A stretch of 64,000 bases of DNA from Nocardioides oleivorans (GCF_004137255.1 NZ_SDWT01000001.1:186001-250000), one strand, 5' to 3'. Positions 46,223-54,564 are shown, numbered from the stretch's first letter. Notes: generated by a model not told the origin, from the sequence alone. Numbers and translations are program-made.

Positions 46223-46666
46223 CTAGGGCGATACGCGGAAGAACGGGAGCACCCACTCGCCGACCCGGGTGGGTACGACGTCGCAGCGGTCGCCGACGCG
46301 GGGCGGACGGCCGTCGGGCAGCAGGTCGGCGAGCAGGTGGGTCAGCAGGGTGGCGCCCTCCTCGAGACGCACGAGCCCGACGCGATAGGGCGCGATCGCA
46401 GCCCACGACGCCTGGCCCGGACGGTGCACCTCGGAGTGGGTGACGACCCGGCCGCGGCCCGAGGCCGTGACGAACGACAGGTCACCCGACCAGCAGGCGA
46501 CGCAGCGGGTGCGGGGATAGCCCTGGGCCGCGCCGCAGGACGCGCACGACTGGATCGTGAACCGGCCCTCGCGCAGCGCGTCCCACCACGGCTGCGACTC
46601 GGCGGTGGGCGTCGGCGGCGCGACGGAGAGGTCGGCGTACGACTCGTCGATCACGAGACCGGTCAC
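46223..46666 (-). CDS. DUF35 zinc-ribbon/OB-fold protein, partner of the aldolase-like thiolase
   Basis: A 147-residue DUF35 protein with zinc-ribbon cysteines C41, C44, C55 and C58 (SCASCG, RCVACW), an N-terminal helix PWWDALREGRFTIQ and an OB fold with HRPGQASWAAIAPYRVGLVR. The start is GTG at 46666 inside a GTGA overlap with the upstream thiolase-like gene, so the two subunits are made together. This Ltp2/ChsH2-style pairing is known in retro-aldolases that split beta-hydroxyacyl-CoA side chains. Confidence 0.88.
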   Translation of the reverse strand: MTGLVIDESYADLSVAPPTPTAESQPWWDALREGRFTIQSCASCGAAQGYPRTRCVACWSGDLSFVTASGRGRVVTHSEVHRPGQASWAAIAPYRVGLVRLEEGATLLTHLLADLLPDGRPPRVGDRCDVVPTRVGEWVLPFFRVSP

Positions 46667-47820
46667 GAGGTGCCTCCCAGCACGAGGGCAGCAGCCTCGC
46701 TGAGGGTCGCCCCGTTGCCGGTGACCAGGCTCAGTCGCGGGTCCGGGACCTGCCGTTCCCCCGCCTCGCCGCGGAGCTGGCGCACGGCTTCGACGACGTG
46801 CGACATCGGGCCGGCGAGGCCGCACTGGCTGAAGCCGAGCTGGCCGCCGTGGGTGTTCATCGGGAAGTCGCCCGACGGCGAGAAGTCGTGGTCGGCCAGC
46901 CACGGGCCGAACTTCCCGGGCGCGACGAGGCCGAGGTCCTCGATCGTGACCCCCACGACGATCGTGTAGCAGTCGTAGAGCTGGTAGTTGCCGAGGTCGG
47001 CGAGGCCGACCCCGGCCTGCACCAGTGCCTGGGCCATCGCGTCCTTGAGCGGCCCGGTGGTGATCGCCGGGGCGCCCGAGAGCGCCCGGTGGGTGACCTT
47101 CTCCCCCGCGCCGAGCAGGTGCGCGCCGGCACGCCCGAGCGACGCCGCGCGCTCGGGCGAGACCACCACGAGGGCGCTCGCTCCGGCAGCCTCCATGACC
47201 GCCTCGAGCAGGTGGATCGGCGTGCTGATCATCGGTGAGGCCAGCACGTCGTCGACGGTGATCGGCGTGCCGTGGAAGATCGCCGCCGGGTTGAGCTGGG
47301 CGTTGGCGCGCGCCCGGACGGCGATCTCCGCGAGCTCCTCGGGCGTCGTGCCGTAGGTGTCGATGTGCGCCTGCGCGATCATGGCGTACGTCGTGTTGGC
47401 GCCGCTGGCACCGAACGGGACGTCGTACTCCCGGATCGGGGCGCGGTAGCTCGACCTCGGGAAGCCGGTCGCCGGCCGCGCGGCACCACCGACGCAGAGC
47501 ACCACCTCGCACATGCCGGCCCGGATGGCCGCCGCGGCCCGCCACACCATGCCGGCGGCGCTCGCGCCCCCGAGGTCGACGACGTTGGCCATCGTCGGGT
47601 GCAGCCCGAGGTACTCGGCGACCGAGGCGGGCACGTGCATCGGTATCTCGCCGTACTGCTGGCCGACGAGGAGGCCGTCGACGTCGCCGGGGCCGAGGCC
47701 TGCGTCGGCCACCGCCAGCGCGGCCGCCTCGGCCATCAGGCCGAGGGAGCTCTCACCGTCGGTGGACCGCCGGGGGGTCAGCTCGCCGATGCCGACGATC
47801 GTGGCGAGGGGTGCTCTCAC
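46663..47820 (-). CDS. thiolase-superfamily protein without the nucleophilic Cys, Ltp2-like aldolase candidate
   Basis: A 385-residue SCP2-type thiolase relative. The position of the catalytic Cys reads VVDLGGASAAG, so Cys is replaced by Gly. Near the C-terminus NYQLYDCYTIVVGVTIEDLG resembles the tyrosine-containing segment of Ltp2-type retro-aldolases, and MNTHGGQLGFSQCGLAG replaces the thiolase GHP motif. It therefore probably carries out retro-aldol C-C cleavage with the coupled DUF35 protein rather than thiolysis. It follows the MaoC hydratase by 7 bp, which would supply the hydroxyacyl-CoA. Confidence 0.83.
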   Translation of the reverse strand: MRAPLATIVGIGELTPRRSTDGESSLGLMAEAAALAVADAGLGPGDVDGLLVGQQYGEIPMHVPASVAEYLGLHPTMANVVDLGGASAAGMVWRAAAAIRAGMCEVVLCVGGAARPATGFPRSSYRAPIREYDVPFGASGANTTYAMIAQAHIDTYGTTPEELAEIAVRARANAQLNPAAIFHGTPITVDDVLASPMISTPIHLLEAVMEAAGASALVVVSPERAASLGRAGAHLLGAGEKVTHRALSGAPAITTGPLKDAMAQALVQAGVGLADLGNYQLYDCYTIVVGVTIEDLGLVAPGKFGPWLADHDFSPSGDFPMNTHGGQLGFSQCGLAGPMSHVVEAVRQLRGEAGERQVPDPRLSLVTGNGATLSEAAALVLGGTS

Positions 47821-47827
47821 GGCAGGC

Positions 47828-48343
47828 TCAGGCGTCGTTCTTCGCGGCCTCGGTGGCCGCGAGCAGCGACTTGCGCGGCGACATGTAGGTCAGCACCTCG
47901 CCGTCGAGCACGACCTGGCCGTCGGAGCGGGTGACGGTCTGCTTCAGCCTGGCGATCGGCTTGTCGTGGCGCACCTCGAGCACCTCGACGCGCGAGACGA
48001 CCTCGTCGGGGATGTAGACCGGGGCGACGAAGCGCCAGCTGACCGAGAGGAACACGCTGCCGGGGCCGGGGATGTCCTGGGCGCCGACCTCGCTGATGGC
48101 GCCGATGATCAGGCCGCCGTGGGAGATCCGGCCCTCGAACATCGTCGAGTCGTCGATGAAGTCGTCGTCGAAGTGGAGCGGGTTGTAGTCACCGCTGGCC
48201 TTGGCGAAGGCGTCGACGTCGTCCTGGGTGATCGTGCGGGTGCGCTCCGCGGTCTCGCCGACCACCAGGGGACGGCCGAGGAAGGTGGTGTTCCACACGG
48301 AGCTGGACTCGTCGTGGGTGGGAGCAGGGGTGGCGTCGGACAT
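47828..48343 (-). CDS. MaoC-type hydratase (hotdog fold)
   Basis: A 171-residue single hotdog enzyme. FAKASGDYNPLHFDDDFIDD contains the Asp and His of the (R)-enoyl-CoA hydratase motif, followed by ISHGGLIIGAISEVGAQDIP. It would hydrate an enoyl-CoA to the 3-hydroxyacyl-CoA cleaved by the adjacent aldolase-like thiolase. ATG at 48343 has an AGAGGAGAAG box. It sits 7 bp before the thiolase-like gene and 35 bp after the synthetase gene, in the same operon. Confidence 0.88.
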   Translation of the reverse strand: MSDATPAPTHDESSSVWNTTFLGRPLVVGETAERTRTITQDDVDAFAKASGDYNPLHFDDDFIDDSTMFEGRISHGGLIIGAISEVGAQDIPGPGSVFLSVSWRFVAPVYIPDEVVSRVEVLEVRHDKPIARLKQTVTRSDGQVVLDGEVLTYMSPRKSLLAATEAAKNDA

Positions 48344-48378
48344 GGGTGTGCTTCTCCTCTTGTAGGGGGCTGGTGGAC

Positions 48379-50373
48379 TCAGGACCTGACCGCGAAGGCG
48401 GTGAACTGGTCCAGGGAGTCGGGGTTCTGCATGGCACCGGGGGTGGCGACGTCGGCGACGGCCGCCCCCTCGAGGATCTTCTTGACCGGCACCTCGAGCC
48501 GCTTGCCGGTGAGGTTGCGCGGCACGTCGCGGATCGCGAGCACCTCGTCGGGCAGGTGGCGTGGGGACAGCTGGGACTTGATGGCGCCGCGGATGCGCCC
48601 GAGCAGGTCGTCGTCGAGCGCCTGGCCGTCCCCGAGCACCAGGAAGAGCAGGAGCTTGCCGCCCTCGCCGGGGCTGGGCTCGGCGTGCACCACGAGGGCG
48701 TCGTCGACCCCGGGCATCGTGTCGAGCAGCTCGTAGAACTCCGCCGTCCCGAGCCGTACGCCGTCCCGGTTGAGCGTGGCGTCGGACCGACCGTAGATCG
48801 CGCAGGAGCCGTCCTCCCAGAAGGTGATCCAGTCGCCGTGGCGCCACACGCCCGGGAAGTCCTCGAAGTAGGCCGCCCGGTAGCGCGCGTCGTCGACGTC
48901 GCCCCAGAAGCCGATCGGCATCGACGGCATCGGCCTGGTGATGACGAGCTCGCCCTGCTCGCCCACGAGCGGCGTGCCGTCGGCGGCGTACGCCGCCACC
49001 GCGACCCCGGGGTAGGCCGAGGCCATCCGACCGGTGCGGACGTCCTGGCTCGGGGAGTCGCCGACGAAGCCCGAGCAGATGTCGGTGCCGCCCGACCCGG
49101 ACATCAGGCGTACGTCGTCGGAGATCGAGGCGCACCCCCACGCGGCGAGGTCGCCGGGGCACGCGGTGCCGGTGACGCCGAGCTGGAGGATCGCGGAGGT
49201 GTCGACCTCGTCGCGCGGGACGAAGCCGGCCCGGCGGCAGAGCTGGAGGAACCCCGGCGAGGTGCCGAAGTGGGTGATGCCGGCGTGGTCGGCGATCCGC
49301 CACAACGCGCCCACGTCGGGCGAGGTCGGGTTGATGTCGGTGGTGACGACGGCAGCGCCGAGGCCCAGGCCCGAGACGACGAGGTTCCACATCATCCAGC
49401 CGGTGGTGGTCTGCCAGAAGATCCGGTCGCCGGGCTGGACGTCGTGGGCGAACGCGAGCGACTTGAGGTGCTCGAGCGTGATCCCTCCGTGGCCGTGCAC
49501 GATCGCCTTGGGCAGTCCGGTGGTGCCCGACGAGAAGAGGATGTAGAGCGGGTGGTCGAACGGCACCCGCTCGATCGTCGGTGCGGCAGGCGTGGCCGTG
49601 AGCTCGGCCCACGTCCCGCTCGCCCCCTCGATCGCCGGCGCACCGGCGAGGTAGGGAAGCACGACGAGCTGCTCGACCGTCGGGAGCGAGGCGACGATCG
49701 AGGCGACCTCCTCGTGGCGGGAGACGTCCTTGGTGCCGTACCGGTAGCCGTCGATGGCGACGACGACCTTGGGCTCGACCTGGCGCCAGCGGTCGATCAC
49801 GCTCTGCACGCCGAACTCCGGCGCGCACGAGGTGAAGACCGCACCCAGGCCGGCGGTGGCCACGAGCAGCGCGACCGTCTCGGGGATGTTCGGGACGTAG
49901 GCCGCCACGCGGTCGCCGCGACCGACGCCGGCGGCGCGGAGCCCTTCCTGGATCCGGCCGACCAGGTCGCGGAGCCCGGCGACGGTCAGCGTCGAGTCGG
50001 GGCGGCTGTCGGAGTAGCCCAGCAGCGCGAGGTCGTCGTCGGCGCGGCCCGGCATCGCGAGCATCCACTCGGCGTAGCTGAGCTCGGCGCCGGGGAACCA
50101 CGCGGGCTTGAAGACCTGGTCGCGCTGCTCGGGACGCAGCGCGACGTGGCCCGAGCCGGGCAGGCCGCCCCAGTCCCACAGCAGCGACCAGAACGTGTCG
50201 TGCCGATCGATCGACCACGCCAGGAACGCGTCGTAGTCGTCGAAGGAGAGGCCGTGGCCCTCGGCGAGCCAGGCGAGGAAGCCGTCGAGCGACGTGCTGC
50301 GGCGGCCGTCGGCCGGCGTCCACAGGACCTCGGAGGGTGCCTGGTGCAGGTCGGGTGCGGCGGTGAGGGTCAA
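48379..50373 (-). CDS. acetoacetyl-CoA synthetase-type acyl-CoA ligase
   Basis: A 664-residue adenylate-forming enzyme of acetoacetate-CoA ligase length. The AMP-binding loop is YILFSSGTTGLPKAIVHGHG; MSGSGGTDICSGFVG and WRHGDWITFWEDGSCAIYGR follow, and RNLTGKRLEVPVKKIL carries the catalytic Lys. ALRPEQRDQVFKPAWFPGAE near the start matches the acetyl-CoA synthetase N-domain. It activates acetoacetate or a related ketoacid with ATP and CoA. The start is TTG at 50373 with a GGAGCC box. It lies 42 bp after the thiolase stop. Confidence 0.9.
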   Translation of the reverse strand: MTLTAAPDLHQAPSEVLWTPADGRRSTSLDGFLAWLAEGHGLSFDDYDAFLAWSIDRHDTFWSLLWDWGGLPGSGHVALRPEQRDQVFKPAWFPGAELSYAEWMLAMPGRADDDLALLGYSDSRPDSTLTVAGLRDLVGRIQEGLRAAGVGRGDRVAAYVPNIPETVALLVATAGLGAVFTSCAPEFGVQSVIDRWRQVEPKVVVAIDGYRYGTKDVSRHEEVASIVASLPTVEQLVVLPYLAGAPAIEGASGTWAELTATPAAPTIERVPFDHPLYILFSSGTTGLPKAIVHGHGGITLEHLKSLAFAHDVQPGDRIFWQTTTGWMMWNLVVSGLGLGAAVVTTDINPTSPDVGALWRIADHAGITHFGTSPGFLQLCRRAGFVPRDEVDTSAILQLGVTGTACPGDLAAWGCASISDDVRLMSGSGGTDICSGFVGDSPSQDVRTGRMASAYPGVAVAAYAADGTPLVGEQGELVITRPMPSMPIGFWGDVDDARYRAAYFEDFPGVWRHGDWITFWEDGSCAIYGRSDATLNRDGVRLGTAEFYELLDTMPGVDDALVVHAEPSPGEGGKLLLFLVLGDGQALDDDLLGRIRGAIKSQLSPRHLPDEVLAIRDVPRNLTGKRLEVPVKKILEGAAVADVATPGAMQNPDSLDQFTAFAVRS

Positions 50374-50415
50374 CGGGGCTCCTGGATCGGGAGGTGGGTG
50401 GGGAGCGCGGCGTGG

Positions 50416-51669
50416 TCAGACGCGCTCGATGACGATGGCCATGCCCTGGCCGCCGGCGACGCACATGGTGGCGAGGCCGGTCTGCTGGTCGCGCGCCTCG
50501 AGCGAGTGGAGGAGCGTGGTGACCAGGCGGGTGCCGGTCATCGCGAACGGGTGCCCGATCGCGATGGAGCCGCCGTGGACGTTGAGCCTGTCGTCGGGCA
50601 CGCCGAGCTCGTCGACGCACGGGATCGCCTGCGCCGCGAAGGCCTCGTTGAGCTCGACGAGGTCGATGTCGTCGATCGTCATACCGGCCCTGCGCATCGC
50701 CTGCCGGGACGCCTCGATCGGGGCGAGGCCCATGATCTCCGGCGAGAGGGCGCTGACGCCGCTGGCGACGATGCGTGCCCGCGGCCGGATGCCGAGCTCG
50801 AGGGCGCGGGACTCGCGCATCACGATGATCGAGGCGGCCCCGTCGTTGAGCGGGCAGGCGTTGCCGGCGGTGACGGTGCCTCCCTCCTCGGCCGTGCGGA
50901 ACACCGGCTGGAGGGCGGCGAGCTTCTCGATCGTCGAGCCGACACGGGGCGACTCGTCCTCGCTCACCCAGTCGCCGGCCGCGTTGCGGACCGGGGTGAT
51001 GTCGGTCGTGAAGAAGCCGGCCGCGATGGCAGCCTCCGCCTTCTGCTGGCTGCGGAGGGCGAACTCGTCCTGGGCGCGGCGCGAGACGCCCTTGAGTCCG
51101 GCGACGTTCTCCGCGGTGCGGCCCATCTCCATGTAGACGTAGGGCAGCTCACCGCGCTCTCGCGGGTCGGACCACAGGTCGCCGCCCTGCTCGCGGGCCA
51201 GCGCCCGCGCGTTCGCCTCGTCGTACCCGTGGTGCTGCCAGGTCCCGCCGACGAGCGCCTGCGCGTCGGCCGGGAGGTGGTCGCTGGTGCCCCGGCGGTG
51301 CCGGCTCTCGAGCTCGAGGCCGCCGGTGACGAAGGCGTCGCCCTCCCCCGCCACGATCGCGTGGTGCGCCGTGCGCAACGCCTGGATGGACGCCGAGCAG
51401 TAGCGGGTCATCGTCATGGCCGGGACGGTGTCGAGGCCGAGCTGGACGGCGATGACCCGGCTGATGTTGCTGCCGTGCTCGCCGCCCGGCTGGCCACAGC
51501 CGAGCACGATGTCGTCGATCGTGTGCGGGTCGAGCTCGGGCACCTGCGCCAGGGCCGCCTCGATGACCTGGCGGCCGAGGTCCTCCGGCCGGGTCCCGGC
51601 GAAGGCTCCCCGGTAGGCGCGGCCCATGGGCGATCGGGCGGCTGCCACGATCACGGCCCGGTCCGACAT
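50416..51669 (-). CDS. acetyl-CoA acetyltransferase (thiolase)
   Basis: A 417-residue degradative-type thiolase. Catalytic Cys91 is in MTRYCSASIQAL; NEAFAAQAIPCVDELG, GGSIAIGHPFAMTGTRLVTT with the His and CVAGGQGMAIVIE with the second Cys are present. It cleaves 3-ketoacyl-CoA or acetoacetyl-CoA to acetyl-CoA, matching the ketoacyl-CoA ligase next to it. ATG at 51669. It is the first gene of the minus-strand operon through the MBL hydrolase, driven by the promoter at 51739-51772. Confidence 0.94.
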   Translation of the reverse strand: MSDRAVIVAAARSPMGRAYRGAFAGTRPEDLGRQVIEAALAQVPELDPHTIDDIVLGCGQPGGEHGSNISRVIAVQLGLDTVPAMTMTRYCSASIQALRTAHHAIVAGEGDAFVTGGLELESRHRRGTSDHLPADAQALVGGTWQHHGYDEANARALAREQGGDLWSDPRERGELPYVYMEMGRTAENVAGLKGVSRRAQDEFALRSQQKAEAAIAAGFFTTDITPVRNAAGDWVSEDESPRVGSTIEKLAALQPVFRTAEEGGTVTAGNACPLNDGAASIIVMRESRALELGIRPRARIVASGVSALSPEIMGLAPIEASRQAMRRAGMTIDDIDLVELNEAFAAQAIPCVDELGVPDDRLNVHGGSIAIGHPFAMTGTRLVTTLLHSLEARDQQTGLATMCVAGGQGMAIVIERV

Positions 51670-51738
51670 GAGCTCTCCTCACCGATGGACGTGCTGGTCG
51701 AGCTGCTGATGGTTGTGACTGGCGTCACGCAGTTCGGA

Positions 51739-51772
51739 CAACATAGTGACGAGTGACTCGGCGATGTGTCAA
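51739..51772 (-). promoter_or_regulatory. promoter of the thiolase operon with operator-like site
   Basis: On the minus strand TTGACA (51772 to 51767) is followed by a -10-like CACTAT/TCACTA around 51743-51749. CAACATAGTGACG (51739-51751), sharing CAACATAGTG with the site at 45295, covers the -10. The site lies about 70 bp before the thiolase ATG and next to the stop of the upstream SDR gene. The rest of 51670-51738 shows no further element. Confidence 0.65.
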
Positions 51773-51776
51773 CGAC

Positions 51777-52544
51777 CTAGGCCCTCACGTCCCGGATGGT
51801 GTTGGACAAGAAGCCCCCGTCGACCAGGAGGTCGTGCCCGCAGACGTAGGACGAGTCGTCGCTGGCGAGGTAGACCACCGCCGAGGCGATGTCCGCCGGC
51901 TCGCAGGTGCGACCGAGCGGCGTGGCGTCGCTGAACGACCGCACCAGGTTCGGTGCGTTCTCGGTGAGCGGCGTGGGCACGAAGCCCGGCGACACCGAGT
52001 TGACCCGGACCCCGCGCGGACCGAGCTCGTCGGCTGCGGTCTGGGTCAGGCCGCGCACGGCCCACTTCGAGGCGGCGTACGACGCTGCGCGGTAGCCGGT
52101 GTGGGACGCGAACGAGGCGATGTTGACGATGCTGCCCCCGCGGTTCCCCACCATCGAGCGGCCGGCGTGCTTCATGCCGAGGAAGACGCCGGTGAGGTTG
52201 ACCCCGATGACCCGGTCCCAGTCCTCGACCGCGGTCTCGAGGATGCCGAAGCGGTTGGTGATGCCGGCGTTGTTCACGAGCACGTCGACCCCACCGACCT
52301 CGGCCTCGAGGCGGGAGACGAGCTCCTGCCAGGACCCCTCCGAGGCCACGTCGAGGGCAGCACCGACGGCACGCACACCCCGGTCGCGCAGGGCTGCGGC
52401 GGCATCCTCGACGCGGGACTCGTCGAGGTCGGCCAGCACCACGGTGCCGACACCCTCGCGGGCGGCGAGGTCGACGGTCGCCGAGCCGATGCCGCCGAGG
52501 GCTCCGGTCACCAGGACGGTCCTGTTCTTCAGTCGGTCGGTCAT
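51777..52544 (-). CDS. short-chain dehydrogenase/reductase (SDR)
   Basis: A 255-residue classical SDR with all motifs: VLVTGALGGIGSATVDLAAR, VVLADLDESR (Asp favouring NAD), LVNNAGITNR, IVNIASFASH with Ser and AASYAASKWAVRGL with Tyr-x-x-x-Lys. It likely oxidises a secondary alcohol or hydroxyacyl-CoA of the pathway. ATG at 52544 has a GAAGGAG box. It is followed by a promoter of its own for the thiolase operon, and it is divergent from the ThDP enzyme across 274 bp. Confidence 0.92.
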   Translation of the reverse strand: MTDRLKNRTVLVTGALGGIGSATVDLAAREGVGTVVLADLDESRVEDAAAALRDRGVRAVGAALDVASEGSWQELVSRLEAEVGGVDVLVNNAGITNRFGILETAVEDWDRVIGVNLTGVFLGMKHAGRSMVGNRGGSIVNIASFASHTGYRAASYAASKWAVRGLTQTAADELGPRGVRVNSVSPGFVPTPLTENAPNLVRSFSDATPLGRTCEPADIASAVVYLASDDSSYVCGHDLLVDGGFLSNTIRDVRA

Positions 52545-52569
52545 GCGAGGGCTCCTTCAGGGATCGGTG

Positions 52570-52698
52570 TCAGCGGACCAGGGCGTCGACGTGGACATGG
52601 GCGTACGGGACGGCGTCCTGGTCAGGTGGGGCGGTGCGCATGTGGCTCTCGTTCTCCATCTCGGGCCCGTGCGGTGGCCGGGCGTCCGGACGACCCAT
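52570..52698 (-). CDS. possible small ORF (42 residues) ahead of the SDR gene
   Basis: An open frame from ATG 52698 reads MGRPDARPPHGPEMENESHM and ends HVHVDALVR. It is rich in Pro and His, with no family resemblance and no strong ribosome binding site (GGGGAC at best). It ends 25 bp before the SDR start on the same strand, so it could be a leader peptide, the remnant of a lost gene or noncoding. Apart from it, 52545-52818 holds only the operator at 52750. Confidence 0.25.
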   Translation of the reverse strand: MGRPDARPPHGPEMENESHMRTAPPDQDAVPYAHVHVDALVR

Positions 52699-52749
52699 GT
52701 CCCCGTCGGAGGGGGGTATCCGATTTTCGAATGACACCTTGACGAATCG

Positions 52750-52766
52750 CACAACAGCCTGTTGTG
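52750..52766 (+). promoter_or_regulatory. palindromic operator CACAACAGCCTGTTGTG before the ThDP enzyme
   Basis: A perfect 7-bp inverted repeat with the 3-base centre GCC, the same architecture as CAACA-AGA-TGTTG at 37032 and 54478. A -35-like TTGACG is at 52739-52744, so the operator would cover the spacer of the plus-strand promoter for the gene at 52819. It could also affect the divergent SDR. Confidence 0.7.
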
Positions 52767-52818
52767 TGTGGCGAGCATCACTTCTACCACAGATGCAGCT
52801 GCCGCCGGAAGGACCGCG

Positions 52819-54426
52819 ATGTACTACCACCAGGCACTGGCCCGGGCGATGGCCGACCAGGGCATCACCGACGTCTTCGGCGTCCTCGGCGACGCCAACC
52901 TCTACTTCATGCAAGCGTGGGAGAGCGCCGGCGGGCACTACGTCGCGGTGGCCCACGAGGGCGCCGGCGTCCTCGCAGCCACCGGTTACGCCTCCACCGC
53001 GGACACGGTCGGCGTCGCCACCGTGACCCACGGCCCCGCCCTCACCAACGCGCTCACCGCGCTGGTCGACGCGACCCGCGCCCGGATGCCGGTCCTGGTC
53101 ATCGCCGGCGACACCAACCCCGAGGTCCGTGGCCACCTGCAGAGCATCGACCAGCACAGCGTGGTCCAGGTGAGCGGGGCCGGCTGGGAGCCGGCGACCA
53201 CGCCCCAGGACGTCGCCGCCGACCTCGCCCGGGCACTGCGTCGGGCCGTGGCCGAGTCACGCCCGGTCGTGCTCAACATCCCGATCACCTTCCAGTGGAC
53301 CGAGGTCGACTACGTCCCGGTGCCGCGGGCGTCGGTGCGCCACCGCCGGACGCGGCCCGACCAGGATGCGCTCGAGGACGCCGCCGGCATCCTCGCCTCG
53401 GCCCGACGCCCGGTGGTCCTGGGCGGACGCGGCGCCCGCCACTCCCGCGACCAGCTCGTCACCCTGGCCGAGCGGATCGGTGCGCCGGTGGCGACGTCCC
53501 TGCGCGGCAAGGGCCTGTTCTCCGGGCACCAGCACGACCTCGGCATCTGCGGCACCCTCTCCCACGAGACCGCGCTCGCCACCCTGGACCGCGCCGACTG
53601 CGTGGTCGCCTTCGGAGCCGCGCTCAACGACTTCACGACCGCCGAGGGCTCGCTGCTCCGGGGCAAGCGCGTCATCCACGTCGACTCCGACCCCGGGCGC
53701 CCGGACACGTGGTCCTCGGCCGACGTCGGCATCGTCGGCGACGCCGGCGCCGTGGCGGAGGCCCTCGTGGAGCTGCTCGACGAGGTCGAGCACTCCCCCA
53801 CCGGCTTCGCCGACGACGCGCTGGCGCTCGCACTCAAGAACCCGCGCCCAGCCCTGCGGCCGACGCGGACCGGTGGCCTCGACGTGGTCGCCGTGCTCCG
53901 GCGCATCGACGAGGCCTTCCCCGCCGACCGCACCCTGGTCATCGACGACGGCCGCTTCATCCTCACCGCCTACGCCGAGCTCGGTGTCCCGCACCCGTCG
54001 GCGTACGTCCACACGTGCAGCTTCGCGTCCATCGGCCTGGGCCTGGGAAACGCCATCGGCGCCCACGCCGGCGCTCCCGAGCGGCCCGTGCTCGCCGTGG
54101 TCGGCGACGGCGGCTTCATGAGCGCCGGCCTCAACGAGCTCAACACCGCCGTCCGGGCCGGCACCGACCTCGTGCTCGTCGTGGTCAACGACAAGGCCTA
54201 CGGCGCCGAGCACGTGCAGCTGGTCGCGAAGGGCATCGACCCGACCATCTCCACCTTCGACTGGCCCGACTTCGCGCCGGTGGCCGATTCCCTGGGCGCG
54301 CGCGGCATCACCGTGCGCTCGCTCGAGGACCTCGAGGCCGCCTTGACCGGGCTCACCGAGCGCGACCGCCCGGTCCTCCTCGACGTGCAGATCGACCCCT
54401 ACGACGTGCCGGGATCGTTCGTGTGA
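52819..54426 (+). CDS. thiamine-diphosphate-dependent enzyme (acetolactate synthase/2-ketoacid decarboxylase family)
   Basis: A 535-residue ThDP enzyme with three domains. The catalytic Glu47 lies in VAVAHEGAGVLAATG; the central domain begins near residue 190; the cofactor motif GDGGFMSAGLNELNTA runs from about 428 to NDKAYG near 456. It could decarboxylate a 2-ketoacid or ligate/cleave a 2-hydroxyacyl unit; the known subfamilies (Xsc, oxalyl-CoA decarboxylase, benzoylformate decarboxylase, glyoxylate carboligase) cannot be told apart by eye. ATG at 52819 with a GGAAGGA box begins the conserved domain. It is under the palindromic operator and precedes the importer genes. Confidence 0.88.
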   Translation: MYYHQALARAMADQGITDVFGVLGDANLYFMQAWESAGGHYVAVAHEGAGVLAATGYASTADTVGVATVTHGPALTNALTALVDATRARMPVLVIAGDTNPEVRGHLQSIDQHSVVQVSGAGWEPATTPQDVAADLARALRRAVAESRPVVLNIPITFQWTEVDYVPVPRASVRHRRTRPDQDALEDAAGILASARRPVVLGGRGARHSRDQLVTLAERIGAPVATSLRGKGLFSGHQHDLGICGTLSHETALATLDRADCVVAFGAALNDFTTAEGSLLRGKRVIHVDSDPGRPDTWSSADVGIVGDAGAVAEALVELLDEVEHSPTGFADDALALALKNPRPALRPTRTGGLDVVAVLRRIDEAFPADRTLVIDDGRFILTAYAELGVPHPSAYVHTCSFASIGLGLGNAIGAHAGAPERPVLAVVGDGGFMSAGLNELNTAVRAGTDLVLVVVNDKAYGAEHVQLVAKGIDPTISTFDWPDFAPVADSLGARGITVRSLEDLEAALTGLTERDRPVLLDVQIDPYDVPGSFV

Positions 54427-54456
54427 CAGCGGTCGCAAAACACCCCGCTTGATCCA

Positions 54457-54490
54457 TTGACATGTTGCCGACTCACCCAACAAGATGTTG
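54457..54490 (+). promoter_or_regulatory. ABC-importer promoter with operator CAACAAGATGTTG
   Basis: TTGACA (54457-54462) and a -10-like CAAGAT (54481-54486) are 18 bases apart. The 13-mer CAACAAGATGTTG (54478-54490), identical to the TetR promoter site at 37032, overlaps the -10, an ideal repressor position. A half site ACATGTTG at 54460-54467 precedes it. The rest of 54427-54564 contains the importer leader and a GGAG box. Confidence 0.75.
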
Positions 54491-54564
54491 CCCGAACCGG
54501 GTTGTGATCGCGATCACACCTCCGCACCGCCACCCGGTCACACCCTCGATGAAACGGAGTCCTC

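Noticed and set aside
48346..51756. Long plus-strand open frame opposite the thiolase and acetoacetyl-CoA ligase genes
   Set aside because: Shadow frame rich in Gly, Asp, Arg and Val with no motif. The minus-strand enzymes have full catalytic signatures.
52570..53157. Longer minus-strand frame covering the start of the ThDP enzyme
   Set aside because: The N-terminal half is the complement of the ThDP gene; only the last 42 codons lie in noncoding DNA and are reported separately.
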